Assembly: GCA_035478435.1 (NCBI GenBank)
Contig: DATIJT010000009.1
Span: forward strand, 186,001-250,000
Length of the DNA stretch: 64,000 nucleotides
From: DATLRC01 sp035478435
GTDB lineage: Bacteria > Patescibacteriota > Saccharimonadia > Saccharimonadales > UBA4665
Reading direction: 5' to 3'
The notes under the pieces are model-generated. The model saw only the letters and a list, made by a program, of their open reading frames with translations, did not search any database and had not been told where the DNA came from. Positions 25,444 to 35,257 of this stretch are shown here, one piece after another. Every line of letters starts with the position of its first letter. Within the stretch, counting starts at the first letter, position 1. Both the position numbers and the translations under genes were made by a program.

Positions 25444-26691
25444 TTAACTAAGCTCTATAAGTGCTGAATCTTTAAATTTTTTGCCTTTGCGAAGCAGCAA
25501 ACGGCCATTTTGGAAGTCAGACGCCTCAAGTTTCTCGCGCTCTACCTTTTGGCCATTGATAAACACAGCTTTGTCGGCCAGTAACCGTCGGGCTTCGGTG
25601 TTGGAAGTTGCCAGGCCAGCACCGACCAAGACTTCAATCATATTTGCCCCTAATGGTACTTTTAACGCCGTAATTTCTTTGCGGATTTCTGCTAGAGCCG
25701 AATCGCTGGCTTCAGCGATTTTTTTGTGGCCAGTCAGGTAAAAGGTGACTTCCTCTGCTAGCTGCATAGCTTGCTGGCCGTGGACTAAGCTAGTAACTTC
25801 CCGGGCTAGCTTAATCTGGGCCTTGCGTTCCGCGGGATGAGCGTTATGTTCTTTTAAAAGGCTATCGACCTCATCTTTACCTAATTCCGTATATATCTTC
25901 AGGAAATCTTCTACGCCATCATCGGCTAAATTGATCCAGAACTGATAGAACTGCGTGGGACTGGTTTTGGCTGGATCGAGCCAAACAGCACCGTCTTCAC
26001 TCTTGCCAAATTTTTTACCGGTCGTTTTATTAATAATCAGCGGCAAGGTAATGACATGGGCTTCTTTGCCGCGGGTTCGGCGGATCAGTTCAACGCCGCT
26101 CAAACAATTCCCCCACTGGTCCGAACCGCCAAGTTGCAAAGTGCAGCCATGTTTGTCAAACAGGTGCAAAAAGTCCATGCCCTGTAAGATGGTATAGCTG
26201 AATTCGGCGTAGCTAAGGCCGCTGCCGCCTTCACCCAGGCGTTTGGCAATGTAATCGCGCTGCACTAGCGGTGTCATGCTAAAGTGTTTGCCGATATCTC
26301 GCAGAAATTCGATAACGGTCAAGTCTTTAGTCCAATCCAGGTTGTTAACTAACCTGAATTCGAAACCGTGGAAGACTTTTTTGAGCTGTTCTTCGGCTTT
26401 GGCGACGTTATGCGAGATAGTTTCCTCACTTTGCAACGGCCTTTCACTATCTTTGCCACCCGGGTCACCTATCAAACTAGTCGCCCCGCCAGCCAAGATG
26501 ATGGCCTTGTGGCCATGTCGCATAAAAGCCCGGTCCAGCATCATAGCCGCCAGATTGCCAACTGTTTGCGAGTCGGCCGAAGCATCGAAACCATGGTAAA
26601 AAGTCCACAGCTTGTCATCTAAAAGAGCCAAATCGCTCAAAGTAGTTTGGTTGATAAATCCGCGCCAAGTTAGTTCTTCTGAAAGTGTCAT
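25444..26691 (-). CDS. tyrS: Tyrosyl-tRNA synthetase
   Basis: 415 residues, bacterial TyrRS size. The tyrosine-binding start FYHGFDASADS is normal, but the class I HIGH signature is TVGN here (residues 43-46), so both histidines are replaced. The second signature KFGKS (KKFGKSEDGAVWLDP, about 233) is intact, as is the QLGGSDQWGN segment. The C-terminus carries an S4-like RNA-binding domain (LADKAVFINGQKVEREKL). A TATACT box lies about 36 nt upstream; the gene is divergent from the PBP gene. The family call is certain. Confidence 0.95.
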   Translation of the reverse strand: MTLSEELTWRGFINQTTLSDLALLDDKLWTFYHGFDASADSQTVGNLAAMMLDRAFMRHGHKAIILAGGATSLIGDPGGKDSERPLQSEETISHNVAKAEEQLKKVFHGFEFRLVNNLDWTKDLTVIEFLRDIGKHFSMTPLVQRDYIAKRLGEGGSGLSYAEFSYTILQGMDFLHLFDKHGCTLQLGGSDQWGNCLSGVELIRRTRGKEAHVITLPLIINKTTGKKFGKSEDGAVWLDPAKTSPTQFYQFWINLADDGVEDFLKIYTELGKDEVDSLLKEHNAHPAERKAQIKLAREVTSLVHGQQAMQLAEEVTFYLTGHKKIAEASDSALAEIRKEITALKVPLGANMIEVLVGAGLATSNTEARRLLADKAVFINGQKVEREKLEASDFQNGRLLLRKGKKFKDSALIELS

Positions 26692-26813
26692 GATTTTTGA
26701 GCCAATAGTTTACTTAGTGCCTAGTATATCTTAAGTTTTGCCAGAAAAAAATTTAAGATCTGCTTAGGTTGGTAAAAAATAATGTGTAAAATAACAATAG
26801 TACATATAGATTT

Positions 26814-26822
26814 TGCTATAAT
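26814..26822 (+). promoter_or_regulatory. Extended -10 box of the PBP gene (TGCTATAAT)
   Basis: TG at 26814-26815 and TATAAT at 26817-26822; AGAGGG at about 26840-26846 then precedes the ATG at 26859. No clear -35 hexamer, as expected for an extended -10 promoter. Confidence 0.65.
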
Positions 26823-26858
26823 TAAGTCTAGTATTTTCATGAGAGGGAAAAATTAATT

Positions 26859-29800
26859 ATGATGGCTTCAAAAGGTCCGCGCAAACCGCGCCGGGCACGC
26901 AGTAGTTTTACGACAAAAAGTGGCAATACTATAAAGCTCAACCAGACTTTTGGTGACCGGTTGAAAACCCGCAAGATGAATCGGGCGACCGCCAAAGCCG
27001 CCTATTTGAGTACGCTACCTAAAGACAAGTGGAAACGAGTGCTTTACCGCTTGCATCCTCGCCGGATCGCCCGCTATTGGTTTAGCCGCGAAGGGGCCAT
27101 TATGGCCCTCAAAATTACCGGTGTGGCGATAGTGCTGTGTTTTTTCTTAACTATCGGTCTATTCGCTTATTTCCGCAAAGATCTACCACAGATAAAAGAC
27201 CTGGCGGGCCGGAAACTGGGCGGCAGCAACACCTATTACGACCGGTCTGGCAATACCGTGCTCTGGCAAGATTACGACGCTGTCAAGCGCATCGGCGTCA
27301 GCAGCAAAGATATCTCGCCTTACATGAAACAAGCCACTATTGCTATAGAAGATAAGGATTTCTATAAGCATGGCGCTTTTGACGTCCGGGGCATCATGCG
27401 AGCCGGTTTGCACGATGTTTTTGGCGGAGGTGGAAGCGTACAAGGTGGTTCTACCATCACCCAGCAATTGGTCAAGCTTAATGAGCAATGGACCACCAAC
27501 CGGACAGTTGCACGTAAAGTTAAGGAGCTGATTTTAGCCGTAGAGTTGGAGCGGGAATATTCCAAGGACGATATCTTAACCGGCTACCTCAATATCGCCC
27601 CTTATGGCGGAATTGAGTATGGCGCGGAAACCGCCGCCCGGGACTATTTCCATACCGATGCCAAAAGCCTGACCCTGGCCCAGGCCGCAACCCTGGCCGC
27701 TATGCCGCAAGCCCCGAGCTATTACTCCCCCTACAGCAGCACCGAATTCAACCCGGCCGCCGGCAACACCTTTAATAAGCAAGCCCTGCTCAACCGGCAG
27801 CATTACATTCTAGACCAGATGGTTAAGCAAAAAATGATCAGTAAAGCCCAGGCCGACGAGGCCAAAAAGGTTGATATTATAGCCCAGATACAGCCTTTGC
27901 AGTCTAAATACCAAGGCATCAAAGCCCCTTACTTCGTACTGGCCGCCAAACAAGAGTTAGAGGAGAAATACGGGGCGGCTACCGTACAACGCGGTGGCTG
28001 GAAAATTATAACCACGCTTGATTTGAATTTGCAGAACGCTGCCGAACAAGCGGTAGCCAACAACTACTCAAGCATGCAAAGGCTTACCGGAAGGGTAGCC
28101 GACGAAGCGGCAACAGTGGCCGAAGACGTCCAAACAGGACAGATTGCGGCCCTAGTAGGCGGCACTAATTTCGATGACCCAGACCATGGGAAGATCAACT
28201 ATGCCGCCCAGTCTTTAATACCCCCTGGCTCAAGTTTCAAACCTTATGACTATGTCACTCTCATTGATAACAACAATAACGTGGGTGCCGGCTCTGTCTT
28301 ATACGATACCCAAGGCCCTATACCAGGTTATCCCTGTACTAACAAGAACCGTCCCAAGAACGACGACAACGCCAATTGCCTCTGGGACTACGATTTCGTT
28401 TATCCCGGACCCCTTACACTAAGATACGCCATGGGAGGCTCACGTAACGTACCGGCCGTAAAAGCCATGCTGTCGGCCGTGCCAAACGACACTAGCAATG
28501 GCAAAGTAAGTTCCGTCAACAAAGTTATCAGCACTGCCAGCGCCATGATGGATAACGGCTATCTGGAGCAAAAACACCGTAAAACTTACAATTGCTACGC
28601 CCAAGGCGTGGACATCAACAACGCTACCGACGCTGACATAACCCAGTGCTATGGAGCGTCGGCTATTGGGGACGGTGCTTTCTTACATCTTGATGACCAT
28701 GTCAATGGCCTGGCTACCCTGGCCCGCCTGGGCAACGCCATACCTAGAACCTATATCCTGAAAATTACTGACGCCGCTAATAAGCAAGTTTATCAATTCG
28801 TCCAACCTAAAGGGAAACAGGTCATCAAACCAGACTCGGCTTACATAGTTAATGACATGGCTAGCGACCCTAACGCCAGTTACTTGCCAGGTAGTTGTAG
28901 CGCTACAAATTGCACTCCCCTGTCCCGGGGCGGTTATAAATTCCACCGTGATAACGGCTGGACATTCGCCATTAAGACCGGTACTACCAACAATGGTTTT
29001 GACGGCCTGATGACCAGTTGGTCTAGTAAGTACGCTGTTGTCTCCTGGGTTGGTAACCACACGCGCAATAAAAATTTGAGCGCCTACGCGAACGCAGCTA
29101 TGGAAACATTAACCGAACCGATTACCCGGGCGGTTATGGAAGCGGCCCACGCCAACCTTAAGCCAGTTAACTGGGAGAAACCGCAAGGCCTAAAGTCTTT
29201 GCCAGCTTTTGTGGTACGTAACCATATACATTTTGGGGACATTGAACCAAGCCCATCTAACGATCTATTCCCTTCTTGGTATGTCGGCAACAGCGGCAAT
29301 AACACTTCACAGACCATGGACAAAGTTTCTGGCAAAGTCGCCACCAATTGCACGCCGCCTTTCGCTCGCGACGTACAAACCAACAGTAATGCCGCCTCTT
29401 GGAATGTTGATATCTTCAATGGCGGCCACACCAGCATCAACACTGGCGCTGGGACAACCGGCAACCAACCAGTAGCCACCGATGATGTGCACAACTGTAA
29501 CGATTCTCCACCATCAATCACCCTAACCGCCCCGGCAGACTGTAAAGATACCGATAATGGCGGTGAGGGCTGCACCATAACAGCCACTGTTTCAGCTGGT
29601 ACTCACGCTTTGAGCGATCCGACGACCTATCCGCAATTCCCGGGCACTATCAACTTCACCTTGAATGGCCAAAGCATAAAAACCGTGAATGTTAACGATT
29701 CGCCAACTACCTTCAGCTTTAACTATAAACCTACCAGTTCAGGTAGCGGCACTCTGACGGCTACCGTGACTGACAGCGTGCTGTACCAAGGGAGTGACAG

Positions 29801-30068
29801 CGCCACCGTAAATTTTACCGTAACGCCTCCGCCAGTGGAGGCCAGCCTCAACTTCGATTCAGCAAAAATAAACGGCACTAACACTAAGTTCAGCTGGTCT
29901 GGGGGAGTTGGGCCTTATAGCGTCTTCCGTTCGGACAATAACCTTACGTTATGCAGTAACGTCAGTGGCACAACCTGCCAAGTCCCTAAGGCATCGGCGC
30001 TAGCTGGCACGTCCGTGTACGTCCAAGACAGTACCGGCAAAAAAGCCACTACTACTGTGACTAATTAG
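26859..30068 (+). CDS. Class A penicillin-binding protein (transglycosylase/transpeptidase)
   Basis: 1069 residues, bifunctional peptidoglycan synthase. A basic cytoplasmic tail (1-80), one membrane helix (about 81-105), then a GT51 transglycosylase domain with IEDKDFYKHG (catalytic Glu, about 165) and GGSTITQQL. The transpeptidase domain has PGSSFKPY (SxxK, about 457), GGSRN (SxN, about 527) and KTGTT (KTG, about 706). After about residue 850 come one or two Ig-like beta domains (TLTATVTDS, TVNFTVTPPP, PYSVFRSDN), which extend the protein well beyond the normal ~800 residues and may bind wall or surface partners. Start: AGAGGG then ATG; a second ATG follows directly. Confidence 0.96.
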   Translation: MMASKGPRKPRRARSSFTTKSGNTIKLNQTFGDRLKTRKMNRATAKAAYLSTLPKDKWKRVLYRLHPRRIARYWFSREGAIMALKITGVAIVLCFFLTIGLFAYFRKDLPQIKDLAGRKLGGSNTYYDRSGNTVLWQDYDAVKRIGVSSKDISPYMKQATIAIEDKDFYKHGAFDVRGIMRAGLHDVFGGGGSVQGGSTITQQLVKLNEQWTTNRTVARKVKELILAVELEREYSKDDILTGYLNIAPYGGIEYGAETAARDYFHTDAKSLTLAQAATLAAMPQAPSYYSPYSSTEFNPAAGNTFNKQALLNRQHYILDQMVKQKMISKAQADEAKKVDIIAQIQPLQSKYQGIKAPYFVLAAKQELEEKYGAATVQRGGWKIITTLDLNLQNAAEQAVANNYSSMQRLTGRVADEAATVAEDVQTGQIAALVGGTNFDDPDHGKINYAAQSLIPPGSSFKPYDYVTLIDNNNNVGAGSVLYDTQGPIPGYPCTNKNRPKNDDNANCLWDYDFVYPGPLTLRYAMGGSRNVPAVKAMLSAVPNDTSNGKVSSVNKVISTASAMMDNGYLEQKHRKTYNCYAQGVDINNATDADITQCYGASAIGDGAFLHLDDHVNGLATLARLGNAIPRTYILKITDAANKQVYQFVQPKGKQVIKPDSAYIVNDMASDPNASYLPGSCSATNCTPLSRGGYKFHRDNGWTFAIKTGTTNNGFDGLMTSWSSKYAVVSWVGNHTRNKNLSAYANAAMETLTEPITRAVMEAAHANLKPVNWEKPQGLKSLPAFVVRNHIHFGDIEPSPSNDLFPSWYVGNSGNNTSQTMDKVSGKVATNCTPPFARDVQTNSNAASWNVDIFNGGHTSINTGAGTTGNQPVATDDVHNCNDSPPSITLTAPADCKDTDNGGEGCTITATVSAGTHALSDPTTYPQFPGTINFTLNGQSIKTVNVNDSPTTFSFNYKPTSSGSGTLTATVTDSVLYQGSDSATVNFTVTPPPVEASLNFDSAKINGTNTKFSWSGGVGPYSVFRSDNNLTLCSNVSGTTCQVPKASALAGTSVYVQDSTGKKATTTVTN

Positions 30069-30079
30069 GAAAAAGATCA

Positions 30080-30158
30080 TGGCAATTAGTCCTCTTCTAG
30101 TAATCCTATAAGACTGTCTTCTATAGGTGTAAATTAGTGGCAATTAGTCTTTTTCTAG
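30080..30158. repeat. Direct repeat of the radA 3' end
   Basis: TGGCAATTAGTC[C/T]T[C/T]TTCTAG occurs at 30080-30100 and 30138-30158 (19 of 21 identical); the second copy includes the last radA codons. The hairpin CCTATA...TATAGG lies between them, so this may also end transcription of both convergent genes. Confidence 0.6.
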
Positions 30159-31493
30159 GAATTGGTTGAGGGCCGAACGCACGTCGCTGACGCCATGCAA
30201 GAAGCTAATTTTTTTGCTGGTTTTTCGCAAGGGGCCAATAGCCGCTTCAAAACCCAGCTTCTTGGCCTCCGCCACTCGTTTTTCGACGTTTGGTACGTGC
30301 CGGACTTCGCCAGATAAACCTACTTCCCCAAAGACCACAGCGTTTTGTTTGAGTTGTAATCCTTTGGCAGCCGAACCAATGGCCAGACAAACTGCCAGAT
30401 CGGCAGCCGGCTCGGTGATCCTAATGCCTCCAACGATATTGATGTAGATGTCTTGGTCGGCCAGGTTTAGCTTGGTCCGGCGCTCGAGCATCGCCACTAG
30501 TAAATTCAAACGATTGAGATCAAGGCCACTGGCCGCCCGCTTGGGGTAGCCGTAGCTCGTGCGGTTCACTAGCGCCTGGACTTCCACTAAAATTGGCCGG
30601 CTGCCTTCCAGGGTGGCCAGCACTACCGACCCGTCGCTAACTTGCCGTTCAGCTAGCAGGGCAGCCGACGGGTTTTCGACCGGCTGCATGCCGGCTTCGA
30701 CCATTTCGAAAATGCCGGCTTCATTAGTCGAGCCAAAACGGTTTTTAACCGCCCGCAGGATCTTAAAGCCGCCGTAACGGTCACCTTCTAGTTGCAACAC
30801 TACGTCCACAGCGTGCTCCAAAACTTTGGGGCCGGCGATGCTGCCCTCTTTGGTGACATGGCCGACTAAAATCACGGCCGTATTGCTCTGTTTGGCGGCC
30901 AAAGTCAGCAGCTGTGAACTGTTGGTAATTTGAGATACCGTACCGGCCGCCGAAGCGATCGCCGCCGTGCTGACGGCCTGGATAGAGTCCACTATCACCA
31001 GCTTGTAAGCGCCGCTGGCAATGGTCGCCGCGATATCATCGGCTGAACTGCTAGTCGCTAGCTTAAGTTCAGCCCGCAGAGTACCAAGCCGCTCGGCTCG
31101 CAAGCCAACCTGGTGGGCTGACTCTTCACCACTCACATACAGTACTGGCACTTTGGCCGCCACGGCGTAAGCTAGCTGCAACAACAAAGTGCTCTTACCA
31201 ATACCGGGTTGGCCGGCAATCAAATTAACGCTGCCGGCGACAATGCCGCCGCCGAAAATTTCATCAACTTCGCTTAAACTAGTTATTAGCCTAGGTTGGT
31301 CTTTAGATACCGATTTATCCACCGGCTCGGCGGCCAGAATTTTGCCCTGGGCCAAGCTGCCGAGCGCCGCTCCTGGCGTTAGGGTTTCTTGCAAGGTGTT
31401 CCACTCCCCGCACTGCGGACACTTGCCACTCCAGGTGCTGGCAGTGACTCCGCAACTGCTACATACATATCTGACAACCGGTTTCTTAGCCAA
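30144..31493 (-). CDS. radA: DNA repair protein RadA
   Basis: 449 residues. RadA is a RecA-like branch-migration ATPase. The zinc finger YVCSSCG...GKCPQCGEW is intact at the N-terminus. Walker A is GQPGIGKST (about 93-101), the KNRFGS motif lies near 250, and the C-terminal Lon-like domain (GGIRITEPAADLAVCLAI, GEVGLSGEVRHVP) follows. Start is TTG at 31493: GAGGAG lies 5 nt upstream; the nearby ATG at 31498 is out of frame. Confidence 0.96.
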   Translation of the reverse strand: MAKKPVVRYVCSSCGVTASTWSGKCPQCGEWNTLQETLTPGAALGSLAQGKILAAEPVDKSVSKDQPRLITSLSEVDEIFGGGIVAGSVNLIAGQPGIGKSTLLLQLAYAVAAKVPVLYVSGEESAHQVGLRAERLGTLRAELKLATSSSADDIAATIASGAYKLVIVDSIQAVSTAAIASAAGTVSQITNSSQLLTLAAKQSNTAVILVGHVTKEGSIAGPKVLEHAVDVVLQLEGDRYGGFKILRAVKNRFGSTNEAGIFEMVEAGMQPVENPSAALLAERQVSDGSVVLATLEGSRPILVEVQALVNRTSYGYPKRAASGLDLNRLNLLVAMLERRTKLNLADQDIYINIVGGIRITEPAADLAVCLAIGSAAKGLQLKQNAVVFGEVGLSGEVRHVPNVEKRVAEAKKLGFEAAIGPLRKTSKKISFLHGVSDVRSALNQFLEKD

Positions 31494-31526
31494 AACATCT
31501 CCTCATTAACTAAAAGTCTACCATTA

Positions 31527-32537
31527 TTAATTTATTGGCGACACCTGGGAACTGATTTCATTATTAAGCTCTTCTTGTTCAAGTACGATCGCGTTGCGGG
31601 CTGCCACTATTTGGTTGTATTGCTTCAGTAGTGCCCTGAGCTGGTCAGCTTCAGTGTTAAAGCTGTTAGCCAGACTATTAAAAGTCGGCACCAGGGCGTC
31701 GTGGGCGGCAAAATTACCGCTATTTTTATACTGATTAAGCTGTTTCTCCTGGGCGTCCAATGTAGCCCGCTTAACCCTTAAGTCCGTTTCATCAGCATCA
31801 ATCTGGACTTTCAAGTCGGCAAGCTGGACGTCGTATTGCTTGATGGCCGCCTGGCGGCTGGTAAATTCAGTCTTATAAGCCGTGGCAAAAGCTACTATTT
31901 GGCTCCGGTTTAGAAAATAACGTTGGTAGTAGGCTTCTAGGGCCGGCGGTAAATTAGCTATTTCGGTGCCGAAGATGGAGTGCATTTCATTAACTAAGTC
32001 GTTGGGTTCGGTTCGCTGGTAAACACCTATTAAGTCTTTGACACGTTGGTCATCCAGGTTATGGCGGTAATAGTCGTTTAGCAAACCATCCACGTACTGA
32101 CGGTCTTTAGAACTTAAACGGTCGTAAGCAGCGTGTAGCATTTCGTGGGCCGCCGTTACCTGCTCGACGCCATTCAGGCGCGGGTCAGCCACGCTCAAAA
32201 GGTCAATGCCGCGCTGATTAGAGTGGTAGCAGCCGAGGACAATGGTATGCTCCCCGCCGTTGTTCGGACAAAACTTAGTAAAACTGCTTTTCTCGTCAAT
32301 ATTAGGATGGTTAACGTAAAAAACTTTGCGCGCATAAGCGCTTAGGCCATCAGCGCCGGCGACTTGGGCAACACTGGCCGGTGGCTGATAGCCACGCAAT
32401 TGCCACCAATCAAGGATATTTTGGCGGTTGGCGAGTAGCAGCCCTACAAGCGCCAACCAGATCAAAAGAAGAACAAGTGATTTAGCCGTCCGAGACGGCC
32501 GTTTATAGCTTTGAGAACCGCGCTGCTGATTTACCAT
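31527..32537 (-). CDS. Membrane-anchored HExxH protein with coiled coil
   Basis: 336 residues. A basic N-terminus, one membrane helix (about 18-40), then an extracellular part. AAHEMLHAAYDRL (about 125-137) holds a HExxH zinc-protease-like core with a nearby NEMHSIFG possible third ligand further on (about 190). The C-terminal 100 residues (about 210-330) form a long coiled coil rich in Lys, Glu, Gln and Ala. Four cysteines in the extracellular part (two in FCPNNGG and LGCYHS) may form a disulfide. It sits between radA and clpC. Putative surface or envelope zinc peptidase; activity unproven. Confidence 0.75.
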   Translation of the reverse strand: MVNQQRGSQSYKRPSRTAKSLVLLLIWLALVGLLLANRQNILDWWQLRGYQPPASVAQVAGADGLSAYARKVFYVNHPNIDEKSSFTKFCPNNGGEHTIVLGCYHSNQRGIDLLSVADPRLNGVEQVTAAHEMLHAAYDRLSSKDRQYVDGLLNDYYRHNLDDQRVKDLIGVYQRTEPNDLVNEMHSIFGTEIANLPPALEAYYQRYFLNRSQIVAFATAYKTEFTSRQAAIKQYDVQLADLKVQIDADETDLRVKRATLDAQEKQLNQYKNSGNFAAHDALVPTFNSLANSFNTEADQLRALLKQYNQIVAARNAIVLEQEELNNEISSQVSPIN

Positions 32538-32604
32538 TATTCATTTCACATTTTACATTAATCCCACAGTTAACATTGCTTAGAAATCATAGAACTGTTA
32601 GCTG

Positions 32605-35085
32605 CTACTCGTTAGCGGTGGCGTAGGCTAGCTCACCTTTTCTAGCCGCTACTTGGACAATGTTACCTTTGACGTATTTGTCGCCTAGCAAATCGAGCGC
32701 CATATGGTCTTCTATGGTGTCTTGGATCAGGCGGCGCAGCGGGCGCACACCATTGTGGGCATCGTAACCGTGTTCAATCAGGTATTGTTTGGCGGACGAG
32801 GTCAGTTCGACGCTCAAACCACGTTTTTGCAAACGGCTTTTTAGTTCGTCAATCTGCAAGTCAATAATCTTGTAAATATCCTTTTTGGTCAGCGCCCGGA
32901 AGACAATGACTTTGTCGATGCGGTTGAGTAATTCGGGGCGTAGCATGCGCTTAAGTTCATCGCGAACCTTAGTCTGGTTGGCTTCGTGGAGCTGGTCTAG
33001 TTCTTTTAGCTCATCGCCACCGGTGGCGTGGAAGCCCAGGCTGGCTTCTTTTTGCAGCTTTTCGGCGCCAACGTTGCTGGTCATGATGACAATGGTGTTA
33101 GTAAAGTCGATCCGCCGGCCTTTAGCGTCGGTGAGGTAGCCATCTTCCAAGATCTGCAGTAGCATATTGAAGACGTCAGGATGGGCTTTTTCAATTTCAT
33201 CGAACAGCACCAAGCTGTAGGGTTGGCGGCGGATTTTATCGGTCAGTTGGCCGCCATCGTCATAACCGACATAGCCAGCCGGAGCACCCACTAGACGGGA
33301 GACGTTATGGTGTTCGCCAAATTCGCTCATATCTATCTTGACCAGTGCCGATTCACTGCCAAAGAATTCGCGGGCTAGCACTCTAGCCAGTTCGGTTTTG
33401 CCAACACCGGTCGGGCCTAAGAAAATGAACGAGCCAATCGGCCGCTTTTCGCTACCGATGCCGCTACGGTTACGGCGCACGGCTTTAGCTACGGCCTCCA
33501 CAGCTTCGTTTTGGCCAATCACATACTTGCCCAAAGTCTTTTCCAGGTTTAGCAAATATTTGGCTTCCGAGCGGATGACTTTTTTAACCGGCACGCCGGT
33601 CATGCGGGCGACGACTTCGGCTACGTCTTCGCTGGCTAAAGTCAGGGGCTTAATCTGCTTGTTATTAGCGTGCAGTTTGGTCAGCTCTTCGTTAATTTGG
33701 CTGGCGCGGGTTTTGTACTGGGCGGCCTTTTCGTAATCTTCAGTGTCAACTGCTTCTTCGATACGGGTATTGACTAGCTTTAATTCCTTTTGCAGCCGGC
33801 GGACTTCCGGCGAAGTTTTGCCCTTATCTATCCGGAGGTGAGCGGAGGTTTCATCTATTAAATCAATCGCCTTGTCGGGCATATAGCGATCATTGATGTA
33901 ACGTTTGGCCAGGTTAACAGTGTCTTCCAGGACTTCGTCGCTGATTTTGACGCCGTGGAAACTTTCATAATGTTTACGCAGGCCTTTTAGGATAGCCAGC
34001 GTTTCGCTAGGCGTGGTTTCTGGCACCTGGACCGGCTGGAAACGGCGTTCCAGGGCAGCGTCTTTCTCAACATGTTTTGTATATTCGCTGGTGGTCGTGG
34101 CACCGATGACTTGGATCTTTCCCCGCGCCAAAGCCGGTTTTAGGATGTTGCCAGCGTCCATGGCGCCTTCGGCCGCTCCGGCTCCCACCAAGAGGTGCAT
34201 TTCATCAATGAAGACAATAGTCTTTTTGTCTTTTTCTAGTTCGGCCATGACTTTTTTAAGCCGCTCTTCAAATTCGCCGCGGTATTTGGTACCAGCGATC
34301 ATACCGGCTAGGTCTAGCAGTACAATCCGCTTATCTAGCAAACTGTCGGGTACGTCTTCGGCTACAATCCGCTGGGCCAAGCCCTCGACAATGGCTGTCT
34401 TTCCCACACCGGGCTCGCCGATCAGTACTGGGTTATTCTTGGTGCGGCGGTTCAAGATGGTAATAACGCGGCGAATTTGGGCTTCACGGCCGACTACCGG
34501 ATCAAGCTTACTCTCGCGTGCGTGCTGGGTTAAGTCAGTACCGAAGAAATCAATAGCAGTTTTGCGGCTTTTTTTGCCGCGCCTGGAACTGGTGCCGCTC
34601 AGGTTTTCGCCTTCTTCGTACTGCTGGCGGTTCAAAAATTGTTCCAATTCATTAGTCAGCGCGTCAACATCGACATTCATATCCCTCAGTAGGATTGTAG
34701 CGCGAGCGTTCTTTTGGCTCAAAATACTGTACAAAATATGCTCGGTGCCGCAATATTCTTGCCCATAGTCTTGGGCCATGTCGTAGGCCATTTTCAGGGT
34801 CAATTTGGCGGTTTCGCTTAAGCCTTTAGCGCCCATGCTGATGATAAGAGTTTTGGGCGTCAGGTTCAGAGCTAGCCGGGCGCGGTCCAGCGTAACACCT
34901 ACGCCTTCCAGCAGTTTGGCACCCATACTGGAGTCTTGGGCCAGTAAACCCAGCAACAAATGCTCGGTGCCAACATAGGAACTGCCAAAGCTCTGGGCAA
35001 TGGCGTTAGCGTGCCGCAAGCTGTTGACGGCGTTATTGGTTAAATGATTCAAAAATTCTTGAAAATCTGGGCTGTTAGGCATCAT
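32605..35085 (-). CDS. clpC: ATP-dependent Clp protease ATP-binding subunit ClpC
   Basis: 826 residues, a double AAA+ unfoldase that feeds ClpP. Two N-terminal Clp repeats (about 1-150), first AAA with Walker A GEPGVGKT (about 222) and Walker B VFIDEMH, then a middle region containing a UVR-like motif (DYEKAAQYKTRASQINEEL), second AAA with GPTGVGKT (about 555) and VLFDEIEKAH. An arginine-rich sensor region and the D2 small domain finish the protein. It is controlled by the CIRCE/promoter at 35185-35223, so clpP and clpC form one heat-shock regulon. Confidence 0.97.
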   Translation of the reverse strand: MMPNSPDFQEFLNHLTNNAVNSLRHANAIAQSFGSSYVGTEHLLLGLLAQDSSMGAKLLEGVGVTLDRARLALNLTPKTLIISMGAKGLSETAKLTLKMAYDMAQDYGQEYCGTEHILYSILSQKNARATILLRDMNVDVDALTNELEQFLNRQQYEEGENLSGTSSRRGKKSRKTAIDFFGTDLTQHARESKLDPVVGREAQIRRVITILNRRTKNNPVLIGEPGVGKTAIVEGLAQRIVAEDVPDSLLDKRIVLLDLAGMIAGTKYRGEFEERLKKVMAELEKDKKTIVFIDEMHLLVGAGAAEGAMDAGNILKPALARGKIQVIGATTTSEYTKHVEKDAALERRFQPVQVPETTPSETLAILKGLRKHYESFHGVKISDEVLEDTVNLAKRYINDRYMPDKAIDLIDETSAHLRIDKGKTSPEVRRLQKELKLVNTRIEEAVDTEDYEKAAQYKTRASQINEELTKLHANNKQIKPLTLASEDVAEVVARMTGVPVKKVIRSEAKYLLNLEKTLGKYVIGQNEAVEAVAKAVRRNRSGIGSEKRPIGSFIFLGPTGVGKTELARVLAREFFGSESALVKIDMSEFGEHHNVSRLVGAPAGYVGYDDGGQLTDKIRRQPYSLVLFDEIEKAHPDVFNMLLQILEDGYLTDAKGRRIDFTNTIVIMTSNVGAEKLQKEASLGFHATGGDELKELDQLHEANQTKVRDELKRMLRPELLNRIDKVIVFRALTKKDIYKIIDLQIDELKSRLQKRGLSVELTSSAKQYLIEHGYDAHNGVRPLRRLIQDTIEDHMALDLLGDKYVKGNIVQVAARKGELAYATANE

Positions 35086-35184
35086 AGTTTATTTTTACCC
35101 CTTCTTGTTAGAAAAAGCTATGTGAACTTTCTCATCTTGTACCCGCAAACCATTCGTGCTATTACCAATGATTTACTAAAATTA

Positions 35185-35223
35185 ATGATACGCCAATTAG
35201 CACTCACGAGTCAAGAGTGCTAA
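35185..35223 (-). promoter_or_regulatory. clpC promoter overlapped by CIRCE operator
   Basis: CIRCE TTAGCACTC-N9-GAGTGCTAA at 35197-35223, spacer identical to the clpP copy. -35 TTGACT at 35209-35214 lies in that spacer, 18 bp from -10 TATCAT at 35185-35190, giving a leader of roughly 90 nt before clpC. Confidence 0.88.
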
Positions 35224-35257
35224 TTGTGACTTATTAACTTCGCTTATCAGGATAAAT

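Noticed and set aside
34013..34768. Plus-strand 251-codon frame opposite clpC
   Set aside because: Antisense shadow of a conserved ClpC frame; composition is that of reversed codons, with no independent start signal.
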